In this document: positions 1-12,065 of the stretch, piece by piece
Layout: every line of letters starts with the position of its first letter
How positions within the stretch are numbered: position 1 is the first letter of the stretch
Assembly: GCA_030063045.1 (NCBI GenBank)
Contig: JAQSEB010000179.1
Location: forward strand, 642,604-706,603
From: Pratylenchus scribneri
Taxonomy: Eukaryota; Nematoda; Chromadorea; Rhabditida; Pratylenchidae
Direction: 5' to 3'
Length of the DNA: 64,000 nt
Made by a program: the position numbers and the translations under genes
The notes under the pieces: model-generated
The model's database searches: none
Told to the model about the DNA's origin: nothing
The model's input: only the letters and a program-made list of their open reading frames with translations

Positions 1-297
1 CATTTATTCCAATTTCCAATCAAAGTACATCTGTAGATCACAAGAAATTTTGGGAACAAATGGAATCACCGGGCGAGGGCTAATATCTGATGCCAATCAA
101 CAGACCCGTTTGGCTATTTAAGTGTTCCACTGCCAGCTGAATCCATTCGTTTATAATTTCCATTTTCAAACCTATTAAATGACCCTTTTTCTAGTAGGAT
201 ATATTTGTTCCCTCTTCATTCTATTGAGAATAAAGGACATAAATATTGTAAATATATTTGCCTTCATATCATTCAAACAATTTCCTTAAAAATTGAA

Positions 298-306
298 TTT
301 TTTCAG
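298..306 (+). promoter_or_regulatory. possible trans-splice acceptor
   Basis: A T-rich tract ending in TTTTTTCAG lies 38 bases upstream of the ATG at 345. No upstream exon is visible. In nematodes such an outron-like acceptor just before a start codon usually receives a spliced leader. This is inference; no leader sequence is present to confirm it. Confidence 0.3.
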
Positions 307-344
307 CAAATTCCAAGAAATCTCACAATCACAACTAACCAAAA

Positions 345-596
345 ATGATTTTCCTGCAGAAGAAGGGTGGCAAAGTGTTGAAGCAGGTGGATGAGCAAAA
401 AACGCCAGAGGAAGTGGCACAGGAAGTTTTGGGCCGTACCTCCGGATTCACTTGCTTTGCCTCCGATGGATATCGCCTTGAGGTGAATTTCATTCTAATT
501 AATACAAATATTTTCCCCCAATTTTCATTGCAGCCCCGTCGTTCATTCTCGGAGCAGGGAATCAGCTCGGGCGAAACTGTGCTCATCACAATGTGA
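345..596 (+). CDS. small novel protein, 66 aa, two exons
   Basis: Exons 345-482 and 534-596 are joined by a 51-nt GT-AG intron that ends in TTTCATTGCAG. Because the intron length is a multiple of three, the frame also reads through it (83 aa). The spliced product is a compact, soluble, charged 66-residue protein ending GISSGETVLITM. It has no signal peptide or membrane segment. The C-terminal pattern (glycine, small residues, then a short beta-like end) vaguely recalls a ubiquitin-like edge strand, but I do not recognise the family. Codon use looks coding and possible poly(A) signals follow near 650. Start chosen at the first ATG after the candidate acceptor at 306. Confidence 0.6.
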   Translation: MIFLQKKGGKVLKQVDEQKTPEEVAQEVLGRTSGFTCFASDGYRLEVNFILINTNIFPQFSLQPRRSFSEQGISSGETVLITM

Positions 597-1005
597 GCAA
601 AATGGATGAATAATGATGGATGGTCAAAGGATTGACAAATATTCAAAAAAATACATTAAAATATTTCCATTCAAATATTAATTTGTAAATATTTTATTCA
701 CAATTTGGCCTGAAAAATTGAACTAATGAGAAATGATTTATTTTTATAATTTCTCTTATTAAATAAAAGGCTAACTTTTTTAATTATTTAGGATTGCTTC
801 TAAGAGCTAACTAGGGAATTTTAAGCTTGAATTTGACAAATACGATTGTAAAATTGAAAAAGGTAAATTTAAAGAATGAATCATATTAAGATTATCCATT
901 TTTTCAATTATATAATTGTAAAATTTTCCAAGACAGTGAAGAAAATTTATGCTAATTCCAAATGAATATCCGAAATAATGGAATATAAAAAATCGAATCC
1001 AAAAA
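597..1005. other. intergenic, no gene seen
   Basis: AT-rich sequence between the small gene and the minus-strand fragment at 1006. It contains ATTAAA-like possible polyadenylation signals for the upstream gene near 650. No supported coding exon. Confidence 0.5.
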
Positions 1006-1583
1006 TTAGTTTCGAGTTGGATGAATTTTGGAATTGTTATTTTTCTGTTTCCACTTTTTGCAGACACATTTTTGCAAAAGTTCATTGAATTCGTTTTCCT
1101 TTTTGGCATTTATAGTAATATCCATATTGTTCTTATAAAATTTCTTCAATTGTTTTTCAGGATCCGAATTTAACTTAAAAAATTGCATAAATTTCTTCCG
1201 TTTAGATTCATCCGGATCCACACAACATTTCATTTTCTCATTAATTTCCTTCATTTTAATATCCCACTTTTCTTTACCTTGGCACCCTACACGGTAGAAA
1301 AACATTGACAAATATTCGGGAAGATTCGTATATGATCTCTATAAGAAGATATTAAATTTATTAATAATTTTAATTAAAAACTCACGCCATTTTTATCCGA
1401 ATCTTTGATCGATGAAAAATATTCAAATTGCCTATTTTTCAACTGGGCCTTGTGATCATTAATTGCTTTTATGATGAGAGGAATTCTAGCAGGCTCCGAA
1501 AATGTGTGCAAAAAGCATTGTTGTACAAAGTTGTTGTTATTATCCGGGTCCAATATAAAATCTTTGATCTCATTTTCCCATTT
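1006..1583 (-). CDS. partial or degenerate two-exon gene, unknown
   Basis: Two minus-strand exons, 1386-1583 and 1006-1338, join in phase 0 through a 47-nt intron (donor GTGAG at 1385, acceptor TATAG). The product is rich in Lys, Asn and Trp (for example KKWENEIKDFILDPD, later CCVDPDESKRKKF and CVCKKW) and looks like a charged helical protein with a few cysteines. I found no start exon: further upstream on this strand the plausible reading frames hit stops, and the acceptor at 1584 has no clear partner. It may be a fragment or a decayed member of a secreted family. I do not recognise it. Confidence 0.35.
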
Positions 1584-1796
1584 CTTAATATTATAAATAT
1601 TGTAATTTTTAAGTATTCTCAAACTGTTCGTATATTTTTAATTTCAAACCTTATGAATTTTTTTGTGAATTTATGGGATCGTTTGATTAATAAATTCGCC
1701 TCACAATTAAATAAAAATTTTCCATACAATCTCAGTCTTGGAAATTATTTATCCATATTCAACAATTACTTATATTATTCCTTCAATAGGTCGATT

Positions 1797-2160
1797 GGTA
1801 CTAGGATTAATTCCCGTAAGCAGGTACAGCAGGAAATGAAAAAGCGGGGAACGGGACGGGTAGATTACTCTCGAAAATTACCTCATATACTCCCCGTCCC
1901 TCTCTCGTTAAGGTACTGTACAATTTTTTTGAAATTTATTTACTCAAATTTAAAAATTGCCAAAAATTACTTTTTTTTGTACTTAAGTTCTTTTAAGTAA
2001 TTAATGTTGGACAGGGTTGACATCTCCAAAACAAAAATGACAAAAATTCGGTAAAAATAAGGGTTGCGGGGTACGGGAGAGGGAATTTGCCTAAAATCCT
2101 TGCAGGTACCAGTCCCGTATCCCTCGTCCATTAAACGGGGAATTAACCCTAATTGGCACC
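1797..2160. repeat. imperfect inverted-repeat element
   Basis: The left end (GGTACTAGGATTAATTCCCG near 1797) resembles the reverse complement of the right end (near 2140-2160, containing GGGGAATTAACCCTAAT). Both sides carry G/C-rich blocks such as ACGGGACGGG and its counterparts, unlike the surrounding AT-rich DNA. No clean target-site duplication was found. This is probably an old non-autonomous element. Confidence 0.35.
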
Positions 2161-3814
2161 CACTAACCAAGACAATGCCATCGAATTATTATTATTCTTA
2201 AGGATGGACATGAATATTAATGATTGAATCTACTCTACCAGTATCCGAAATCCGATCTGAATTTCTTCCTCCATATTTTATGTATTTTTTCAACTTCATG
2301 CTTACCGATGGAAAAGCCGCTTCAATTCTGGATAGCAAAAAGAAGACGAAGAAAATAAAGAAAAAACCGTACATAATTTTTAGAAATGTAAAGTTAACAA
2401 TTTTTTTATAAATAATATAAATGCGGAATTGGTAGATTAGATTTTAAGAAATTGTAGATGAAGTGAAGAAGGGAGAATATGAAGGCAATAAAATCAAGAT
2501 CGGAATTCGGAACTCGAGAGCGTGAGGATCCTATGGCACAAAAATCGATGGGGAATGATTGGCCAATGCCAACAATGCAGGGGAGTGGAAAAGACCAAGC
2601 AAAGCGATGCAGCGAGAGAAATCAAAACATCATAGATCATACATTAATTAGATCGAATAAATCTAACAATTTCAATAATATTTTGATACAGTACAGATTT
2701 GAGAATTGCAATTTTTGACAATTGACTGTATTTTTGATTGAGAGTTTAAAGATTAAATAAGAATAAAATCCTACGAAAGCCCCTTCCATTTAAAAATGGA
2801 GTAAATTTCCAATTGTAAATTATTTGGATTTTTAATAATATTCTTTTTAAGGGGAATAATTGTATCGGAAAAAGGAATGTCGAAATTCGTGAATGAATTC
2901 CAAAATTAAATATAAAAGAGATTTATTCATTGTTTAAATAAAATATGGCATTTTCTCTCTCAAAATTGACTTTAAATCCAAATATCTCAACCAAACACAG
3001 CGGCTGGTAGAAAGGAACAAAAACGAGGAAGGAGAGCTCCACACCAACCAGCCGCCCTCTCTCCCCCGGCAACGTGGTCGCCATTGGGGGCCTCTTTCTC
3101 TCTGCTCCTCCTATTTTGCCATGTTGCCTAGGCCCGTGACGTCATTTCATTCAATTCTCGACATCCCCCCCCCCCCCCTCATCATCATTGGCCTCATCGG
3201 CGTAATTTGCTACTTACTTCAACCCTTTTTTGCTGCTAACGAGCACCACTCCAGCCAAGTTGCTGCTTGCCAACTCCCTTCTCGTTGTTAATCTGCCCCA
3301 TCCTCCACTCTCGACTATATTCGCAATTAATCCCATCTCCATTTTGATAAAGGCTTTCACCGGCTGAAAATTAGCCCCCTTCACCACAAAATGCATTACA
3401 CCTTGGATTTGATTGCGAGAAATATTGCCGAAAATTTATATGGCTTCCCATTAACAATATTTGATTAGCTAATTTGATTAAAAGTTGCCAAAATTCGAAA
3501 ATTGAGTCAAGGTTTTTGTTGCAAAATTTTAAGCTTGTTTTGGAACCTGGATTTCAATAAATTAAATGTTAAACATTCTAATAAAAGAGGATTTGGTTGA
3601 ACAATTGCCAAAAAGTGGTTGAAACTTGTTTATTCGAATTTGATAAATATTTATTTCGATTTTCGTCCAAATGGCATGAAAGGCGAGAATTAATGAATGA
3701 TTAAGCACATATTCCCTGATTTCGATTCCATTTTAACCTTTCTATGTTTTATTCGCCAGAATTGAATTTTATTCGATTTTTACAGCCATCCAACATTTTT
3801 TTATACTTAATTTA
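2161..3814 (+). other. upstream region of crh-1
   Basis: No supported exon. The block 2990-3420 is much more GC-rich than its surroundings, with pyrimidine runs, a poly-C run near 3165-3178 and a CRE at 3137-3144. This looks like promoter or 5' UTR sequence, possibly with upstream non-coding exons. The short ORFs at 2479-2718 and 3214-3396 have no recognisable product. Confidence 0.5.
3137..3144 (+). promoter_or_regulatory. full cAMP-response element (TGACGTCA)
   Basis: The exact palindrome TGACGTCA lies about 670 bp upstream of the first recognised coding exon of the CREB gene. This octamer is the high-affinity CREB/ATF site. CREB promoters in vertebrates carry CREs and are autoregulated, so its position suggests feedback control here, though this is inference. 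Confidence 0.6.
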
Positions 3815-6332
3815 ATGCCCCTGAATCCATTATTGGCCGGCGACCAAAACCTTGGCCATCCGGATGGAGTCGATGGTGGCCCAGAATTCAGAGATCCGGT
3901 AATCCTGAAAATTCTCTCTCCTCTTCTATATTTGTTGTTTTTCCACAGCGAACCACTTTGGGTGTTGAGGAAATGGTCAGTGAGGAGGAGGCCAGAAAAC
4001 GGCGAGAACAGTTGAATCGCCGACCTTCTTATAGGTTTCAAATTTTGTTTTTTACTTCATTTTTGGAAATATTTTTAAATTGTTACTAATGGAAATTGAC
4101 CCCCATGATAGGAAAGGATGGTTGGGTTGGGGTGAATCAAATTGCCAATCAAATTGTCTAGAGGAAAAGGCAGTCCAATTCAAGCTCAAAAAGCCGATTA
4201 TCGGATTCAGCATCAGATAATGCAAAAATTTTCCAAAATTTTTGCATAGTAAGATTGACATTAAGTAATTATTCAATTTTGGTATCTATTTTATGTGAAT
4301 TGATGATGGTGGTACAGTACAATTACCATATTTTCGAAGAGAAAAGGAATTAATTCCCTCTACTCCTTTTTCCACTATTGACAATTTATTTGATTGACAG
4401 TTTGATTCACTCCATCATCCTTTTCCTCTTGTGGGACCAAACTCCATGTAACACTACCTTTAATTTAACTCATTTTAAAAAGGAATTACTAAAAATTGTT
4501 AAAAATATTGAGAATTAAAAATAATGGAAAATTTAAGAATCAAATTTAAATGTTGTAATTATTGCAGGATGATTTTGAAGGATTTGGAGACAGTTGGAGA
4601 TAAACCGATGAAAAAAGAGATGGACGATAACAATTCGCCCACAATGAACAACAATGGGAATGTCGAACAATCAAACAATAATAATGGTGGCCCACAACCC
4701 TCAAATTCCCTCCAACAACTTCGTATCCTTTTTATCTAATAAACATAATAAAAGAGAAATATAAATTTGGATGAAAAAAATTAATAAAATAAAAAGAATG
4801 CTAAATTTATCCAATTAGCTGATTCCTCTACGGACGGCCAATTTGTGTCCAATGGGGTGACCAATTTGATTGGGAATTTGCCAAAATCGGCCCCGGCCAA
4901 TTCGCTGCCACCTGGCCTTCGAGTGGGCGTTTCGGCTGCCTCAGTCCCAAATCAAATTGCCCATTTGTCGCCACCAACCCAATCTCACCTCAATCTTGGT
5001 CAGTGTCAGTGTCCATTCCAATATTCCCATTTTTGACTAGGCCAACTCAATTTGCTTGCTCCAGCACCTCCCCAGGGGAGACTAATTGCCGAAATTCCAT
5101 CCCAACCTCAACCTCAAATCCCCCAAACTGGAAATGCCCCTCAACCAATAGTATATTGCCCAAAATTGAAACATAATTAATTCTCCCATTTATTTTTGGT
5201 CCAGCAACTCACCACAGTAAACAATTTGGACATTTTGGGGCTGAAAGCAGCCGATGGATTGTCCACCGCATTTTCCCAAAATGGTTATTTAACATAATTT
5301 ATGGTTAAATAATTTAAATTGTGCTTTTAGAATGGCAAAATAATTTGTTAACGAATTATAATCGGCAACAAATTCAACAACAACCTCAGCAGCAGAATGC
5401 CCACCTCCTTCAGAATCCTTCCAATTCAGGCCTAAACAATATTGGCCAACAACAAATTGGACCGCCGCATGGACTCGGTCAGTGCCAGTGCCATTGTACC
5501 AAATTAATTTTTTCAGGCACTAGACAAGGATCAGCTTCGCTCACCTCATTGTAAGGCGAATTTAAACATTCCCCGAATTTGTTAAACACTAATAGCACAC
5601 CGAACAGGTCGGACAATGATGAAACGAGCAGAAAACGGCAAGTCCGATTGCTCAAAAACAGGTACAGAAAAATTTACGCGTGCAAGTTGACGCTGAAAAA
5701 ATTGCCCACCCGAATTTTGCGCATTCAAATTTTAATCATTACTTATCCCTCAAATTGTGTTGATTAGAAAAGGATTTAATAGATTTGAGTGAAATGGAAA
5801 AAAATTTTAACCAAAAAAGCAACAATTCGAACATTTGTCGCTTTTTGGCCATGACATTCGGGCCAAATATGATTTGACCAATCATTTTGATATTAAATGC
5901 CCGCAGGAAAAGTTAACAGAATGATATGAAATTTACTAATAGCGTGAAATATTTGTGCAAAATTCAGAGAGTCGATCACGCAAATTATTTTACTACAATA
6001 ATATGAGAATTAATTCCTCATTCAGAGAAGCGGCAAAAGAATGTCGTCGAAAAAAGAAAGAATATGTCAAATGTTTGGAGAATCGGGTTTGCTCAAATAT
6101 TAATATTTTGAGCATTAATTTTCCCTAATAAATTCAAGGTAGCCGTATTGGAAAATCAAAATAAGGTTAAGAAATATCAAAATGCGAACATTTTATTTCC
6201 TCATTTTTCCAGGCTTTGATTGAGGAGTTAAAAACCCTAAAAGGTATTATTAATATTCATTTAAAATGAATAAATATTTTTTTTAACTTTGCAGAGCTAT
6301 ATTGTCGAAAGGAGAAAGGCGACATGCAATAG
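3815..6332 (+). CDS. crh-1: CREB transcription factor, crh-1 homologue, 13 exons
   Basis: Thirteen exons: 3815-3898, 3949-4034, 4568-4722, 4819-4998, 5065-5150, 5205-5283, 5331-5477, 5517-5550, 5608-5661, 6026-6086, 6139-6165, 6213-6243, 6295-6332. They sum to 1,062 nt (353 aa) with every phase closing. The kinase-inducible domain is at residues 44-64, with the PKA site RRPSY (Ser55) followed by ILKDLE. Residues about 120-280 are Gln/Asn-rich activation sequence. The C-terminal bZIP runs from SRKRQVRLLKNR through EAAKECRRKKKEYVKCLENR to ENQNKALIEELKTLKELYC and is nearly identical to animal CREB. The protein is a nuclear factor binding TGACGTCA as a dimer. The KID and the basic region are each split by an intron. 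Alternative upstream first exons are likely; the start at 3815 is the only one visible. Confidence 0.93.
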
Positions 6333-6814
6333 GGAAAATTAATTTGGATGGCCAACAAATCCAATCATCCAAAATCAAATTTGTTTGTTGCTTGCAAAAT
6401 TAATAGAAAAATGAAAAATATACTTCATCAAATTGCATCCTTCTTAAATATATTTTAGTCATATGCCCAAAATCAACTAAAAAAGGGGAATTCTTTCAAT
6501 AGAATAATAAATTTAAAAATAATATTTTCATTTTTGAACCTAAAATTGAAAAAATTCCCTTGCTGTCCATTTTCCTTCCTCCCAAGTCCCAATTCTCATT
6601 CATTATTTCCATTTTATACCGTTTTTCTTTCGTTTGTTTTCCTTTCCTCCATAAAAATAGAATATTTCCAGAATTTTTATAGAAAATCTCCCAAATCCAT
6701 ATTCAATCATAGATATTTGATGTAGAGAATGAATTTAAAATTTTGTTCGCAAATTTGACACTTTCCAATAGTTTTTTTTTTCTATTTCCCATTCTATTCC
6801 GCCCAACTCCACTC
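6333..6814. other. intergenic, no gene seen
   Basis: 3' flank of crh-1; AT-rich with a pyrimidine-rich patch at 6560-6660. No coding exon is supported. Confidence 0.5.
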
Positions 6815-6947
6815 CAGGGATGGGTTCGGAATTCAAAAAAAATCGGAATCAGAATTGGCCTCAGAATCGTAATTTAAATTTTTTTCGGAATCGGAACGGA
6901 ACTCAAACACCGGAATTCCGGCATTCGGAATTCCGAACCCATCCCTG
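6815..6947. mobile_element. 133-bp hAT-like MITE
   Basis: Perfect 20-bp terminal inverted repeats: CAGGGATGGGTTCGGAATTC at 6815-6834 and its exact reverse complement at 6928-6947. The element is flanked by identical 8-bp direct repeats CTCCACTC at 6807-6814 and 6948-6955. A terminus beginning CAGGG together with an 8-bp target-site duplication is characteristic of hAT-superfamily elements. There is no coding capacity, and the interior has further GGAATTCCGG palindromes. Confidence 0.85.
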
Positions 6948-6955
6948 CTCCACTC

Positions 6956-7854
6956 CTCCAATTTGTATTTTGTATAATATTATATTATTTTTACAATAAA
7001 ATCAATTAGAATAAAAATAATTAAGAAAAAAAAACTGATTTTGGCTTTGAAGGTTGAAGGCCAATTGGTTACGAAAAATCTTAAGAACTTCAAATTTTAT
7101 CAATAATAAAAACAATAAAATATGGATATAACTTTTCAACAAAAGTCAATTCTCAATTTTATTTATATTCCACCCTCAGAATTCGTCCTAAAAAAGATCT
7201 GTGCAAAAAAATGAAAATAAGAAGCTTGTTCTATCCGTGGACAGATTCTTTAATTTTTTCAATACCAAATTTCACAATTCCCACTGCCTATTTTCGGTTC
7301 GTAACCGTCATTGATTCCAAATTCCAATATTAAAAACCGATTTTAATAAATATTTTATGGTTAAAATAATTTTTGTATTGACTTCTTACTTCTTATTAAT
7401 GGCTTCGATTCCCAAACATTACTTTTTTTAATGAAGATTGGACATTTTAGAATTAGACATTTTGGGTGCTATTTTTTTCGAGTTTTTTTCTTTTTTTTTC
7501 CTAAAATTTCGATATTCTCGGCATTAGAAATTTTGGGAAGCAGTCAAATCCGCATCCGCAATCCGCACACCTAATCTCATACTCACTCCTTTATACCCGG
7601 TTTTGTTTTAGAATGTCTTATGTGATTATTATTGAAAATTAGATGCGTTTTAAGTTATTCTTTTACTTTTTAAAAAACATGTTTCGACATTTATATATTC
7701 CATTCGACCATAAATTCGACTCCAAAAGAGAGCCCGAAAATAAATTGAATAATGAATAACCTCACCACATCCACACCTGAATTTATCACATCAAATAAAT
7801 GCAAATTTTATTTAGAAGGTATTAAACTGCGAGAATATTCAAATAAAATTAAAA
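6956..7854. other. intergenic, no gene seen
   Basis: AT-rich DNA between the MITE and the SPRY gene, with homopolymer A and T runs. No exon supported. The last 100 bases before 7855 are the presumed promoter and leader of the SPRY gene. Confidence 0.5.
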
Positions 7855-9306
7855 ATGGATGAACAGCAAAAGCATGTGGACAAATTGTTGGATGATTTGG
7901 ATATTGATGAACAACAGTCGGAATGTTTCTTCATTACCGGCGATACAAGCAAAATTGCAGAGAAAGTCGACAAATTGGAGGTAAAAATTGATTCAAAATG
8001 TAACTTCAAAGTTTTATAGACCGGACTGATGTTGATGAAGAAGGAAATTGAAACGGTTAAATTGACAAGCAAGGCTGAAGTGAATGAGATTGGTCGCAAT
8101 TTGGGTGACAAACTGTTTACATTGAATGCATCCATCTCATCATCGATTGTGGCCGTTGAACAGGTTCGTATTAAAATTACATAAAACTTGAAAACATCGA
8201 TTTATCGACAATAAAACCTTTTATTTTTAAGTTGAAGAAATTTATTCTGGATGTGGGCAAAGAAAATGGTGAATTGCGAGACAACAATTCTGGACTGAAA
8301 AATGAGATTGCCGAATTGAAGGATGAAATGTTGGAAAAAGGCCAAAAAATGGACGAATTGAAGAAGGTTATCGATGAATTGATGAAACAAAATGATGAAA
8401 AGAGCGCGGAAATTGGAAAGATGATGGAGGAAATGGCCAAAATGAAGGTTGAACACATCAAACATGGCAAATTGATGGGGCCGAAAACGGAGAACAATGT
8501 TGGTTATTTCATTTTTATTTGCTTATTAATTAAAATTTTCAATATTTACAGGACAAATGCATTGCTGTGATTAACAACAAATTGGATGTCGAAGATTGCG
8601 GTCCCGAATTGGCCGTTTTCCAGAAAGGATTTGCTCTGAAATGTTCCGGCTCAAATGGTTAATAAATATAATTTTAATTAAATTAACCTTATTTACAGGT
8701 TGGTATTGGTTCACAGTTCGCGCCATTCATCCGGTTCCCGAAATTCCTCAAAATGCCGAAAAGCCAGCAATTTATTACTATTTCGAAGGAACCATCCTCA
8801 GCATGAGAGACAATTGGTATGGGAACTTAATATTTGGGAAAAAATTGAGGTCAAATAATTTTAGGTTTGGCGACATCGGATTTTGCGACAGCCAGTTCCA
8901 ACTCGAGGGAAAAGTTCTTGGAAAGGAGGAAAATTCGTTTGGAATTGCTTGCAAAAACGGAATGAAAATTGACGGGAAATGGATGCCATTCGAAAATTCC
9001 ACTGGATATTACAAACCGAAGGACGTGGTCGGTGTTGGCTTTGGTGCTCTCAAATCAGGGAAAGAGAATGCCGTGTCATTGAAATGCTTCGCCAGCCGCA
9101 ATGGAAAATTGCTGGGTAACATTTGGGGCGATTTTTATGCAAATTAAATATCAAAAAACATTTCAGATATTCTGGAATTGCCGAAAAGTTTTGCCTATAT
9201 TCATCCGCTTTATCCGGCTGTCACATTGAATGGGAAGGGCTCATCGATCAGCGTGAATTTTGGCCAACATGATTGGGCCTATGATCCATTGAAGTTGATC
9301 CAATAG
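7855..9306 (+). CDS. coiled-coil SPRY/B30.2 protein, 7 exons
   Basis: Exons 7855-7980, 8020-8163, 8232-8498, 8552-8657, 8699-8816, 8865-9115, 9167-9306 encode 383 aa. Residues 1-175 are acidic/basic heptad-like sequence (for example LKNEIAELKDEMLEKGQK), predicted to be coiled coil. Residues about 185-383 form a SPRY domain: GWYWFTVR, GDIGFCDSQ, NSFGIACKNG, VVGVGFGA and the closing HPLYPAVTLNGKG..ISVNFG...WAYDP. SPRY domains are protein-binding beta sandwiches. Cyst nematodes use secreted SPRY proteins (SPRYSECs) as effectors, but this one has no signal peptide and so probably acts inside the cell, like RanBPM-type or TRIM-type adaptors. A poly(A) signal AATAAA lies near 9440. Confidence 0.88.
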
Positions 9307-10043
9307 AGGAAACAAAATTGATGAAATACATCAAATCGATATAAATCAAGATGAATAGATATAATCTTTTGCCTTTCTCGCCTAAAATCATTCTTTCATG
9401 CATTTTTTTTGTTTACCATTTAATTTATTGAAAAATTGAATAAACGATGATCTTATTTAGATTTATGCAAAAGTATAGAAAATATTTTTTAAATGGGAAA
9501 TAATAAAATTTACAAAAATACAATTTTCCACTGTTTTTAATGTTTTTTCTTAGCTAATTAAAAATTAATTTTTTTAATTTGCATTTTGTCAGGTTTCTTT
9601 CCATTCCCAATAATTTTAATGCCATATTGGTGGGACATTTAAAAAATTATTTATATTTGGTTGCCATAGTTTTTGGTTGGTTTTGTTTGTCAATTTCCCT
9701 GAATATGACACTTTAATTAGCACACCAATCTTGATTTCATGTACACAACTTTTATTCATGGAGGCCATTTCCCATTCCAACTTTTCCCAAATAACCCAAC
9801 CATAACAAATTTACCTTCGACAATTCCATTTTTCATCTGCTGTTCTTTTTGGGTGGTGGCACAATTTCCATGGAAATGAAGCCAAGCGCCAATTTTTGAT
9901 AAATTTGTGCTCATTTTTATAAATATTTATATGGCCAAATTAGGGCGAATAAAGCGTGTGAAAGCTTAGTCAAATATTGGAAAGAATATTTCCCATTTTT
10001 AAGAGGAATGGATAATTTTTGAATTCTGAATTCCATTTCAACT
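9307..10043. other. intergenic, no gene seen
   Basis: AT-rich spacer holding the 3' end of the SPRY gene and the promoter of the first membrane-protein paralogue. No coding exon is supported. Confidence 0.5.
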
Positions 10044-12065
10044 ATGAATTTTGATAACCCAATTTATGGGTCGGAAGGGGAAATGATGGGCAAAGGAAAT
10101 TCAACGCCGATCGAAGAGCAACCGAATGGCTTAGAGGAACAAAAGAGTGAACCAAAAAATGTGTTTGAGGATTTTGGCCAAAGTTTGGCAAAAATTTGGC
10201 CATTGAATGCTCTCAAAACGATCAATTCCGTCAGTTTTGCCAATTAATTCAAAAATGCCCCCAATTAAATTTATTTTCAGTTTCTTTTACTCCTTTTGGG
10301 CATCATTACATACAATGGAAATAAATATGAATTCAGCATTGGTTGGTCCCGTTTTGGTGAGGTCCTTCCCCACATCTACATCAATAACAATGGGATATGG
10401 ACCCGAACAATGAATTTGAATTCATGTTTCCTTGTAATGTTCTTCATTTCCGTCATTTCTTTGATCCTTTTCTTCGTTTTGCGCAAAAATGCCAAAGAAA
10501 ATGGGAAATTCCTCTTTGGCATTTCCATGGCGGTTTGTGAATTAATTTGATTGCTATATTTAATATTATTTAGGATTTCATCGTTGCTTTGATTTCCATT
10601 CCAATTTGCATCAATGCTTTTGCCATTTATGGACTTATGGCCGCTGCAGAATGGAAATATTTTTACCCGAAACTGACGAATTCATCCATGACTTTGGCCG
10701 AATTGACTGGTTGGAGTATTCAACATGGTCGATGGGTGGATTACATTCCGTAAAAATAAAAAATATAATCAATTATGCTTAAAAATCCCTTTCGTATCTT
10801 TCCTATAAATCTCTCTCTCACAAAATCAGTAAAGTCTTAATATTGGGAGTAACTAGTAGAAAAATAGTAGCCCGGACAATTAACGGTATTATTCCGAAAA
10901 TATTCTTCCAATTTCCCACTTTTTATAGACATCAAATTCATTGATCATTTTCCCTTCAGGCCATATTATAGCAGTCCTTATGTAACATGGTCCACCCATA
11001 CTAACCATCCATATCAATACCAATCCCATATTGGCTCAACCCAACGTCCCTGGACCGGTCAAACAACACCATCCACCACACCAACACCGCCTCCAACAAC
11101 AACAATGCCAATTCCAACGGAATGGCAACTTCAATCCATGGCCGGAAGGAAAAGAGCCATTTTGGCACGAATCGGACTGGATTCATCGGCAACCGTAATT
11201 TACTATAAAAAAACAATCATTTTGTTCATTATTTTCCATCCAAAGATTTTATTGGCACTACTCATTCTGTTGAATTTAATTTTAGTCTTCCGTCTCAAAA
11301 AATCAATAAAAAATGTCAATTTATGCCCAAATGATTGCCGAAATGTCTTATTCAAAGATTTTGATGATGACAAAATTACAAAATATTCCAACTCTAGTCT
11401 GGTTGGCTTCTTCAAATTTGCGCATTGGGTTCATTTAATTAATCATTTTAATTTAATTTTTCCAAATAGTTTATTCCAATTTTGGTCATTCTCCTTTTCC
11501 CATTCTACATCTACACTCTCTGCATCTTCCAATGGATTTGCATTTCCTTCGTTTCATTCTTTTTCTTTGTAAATTGGTCTAAATTCCGCAACAATTCTTT
11601 GAAATTCCCCCAAAAAATGGTCCGAAATGTAAGTAAAAATTTCATTAATTAAATATAAAAATATATTTTTAGGATTTTGTAATTTCCTTTTTGGCAATTG
11701 TATTTTATATCATTTTCATCTCATCGATTAGATATGGACATGGACCATTGATTATGGTTGATGGAATTGAAATTATATTAAAAATATTTTAATTTTAGAA
11801 TTTTTGCCAATTGTCCATTTTTCTGCACATTTTGCATATCATTTGCATCCTAATTTTGTATTTCAGAAAGGAGGGTGATAATTCGATGTTGGATTTGAAA
11901 TTGCCATTAATTTCCATAAATTTGGCCATTAATGTGATTCATCAAAATAACAAAAATGATGGTGGAAATGAAGAGAAGAAAATGGAAGAAGGACAAAAAG
12001 AGGAAAACATTAATAATGGAAAAGAAATTGGAACGGTAACGGCGAAGATGATGATGACCGTTTGA
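10044..12065 (+). CDS. novel multipass membrane protein, tandem copy 1
   Basis: Eight exons: 10044-10229, 10281-10532, 10574-10749, 10960-11194, 11246-11428, 11470-11628, 11673-11756, 11799-12065; 513 aa with all phases closing. The N-terminus is acidic and soluble (MNFDNPIYGSE). Hydrophobic segments follow around FLLLLLGII, LVMFFISVISLILFFVL, FIVALISIPICINAFAIYG, ILLALLILLNLILVF, a long double segment starting FIPILVILL, FVISFLAIVFYIIF and FLHILHIICILILYF, suggesting seven or eight spans. A Thr/Pro-rich linker lies in exon 4. The C-terminus is charged (Lys/Glu/Asn). Copy 2 (12911-14630) matches exon for exon. The family is not recognised. Confidence 0.85.

Noticed and set aside
2479..2718. 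79-codon ORF upstream of crh-1
   Set aside because: No similarity to CREB N-termini, no splice partners and no recognisable features.
3165..3178. Poly-C run
   Set aside because: Simple homopolymer; no G-quadruplex partner or other structure evident.
3214..3396. Minus-strand 60-codon ORF in the GC-rich block
   Set aside because: Looks like a chance frame in the promoter-like region upstream of crh-1.
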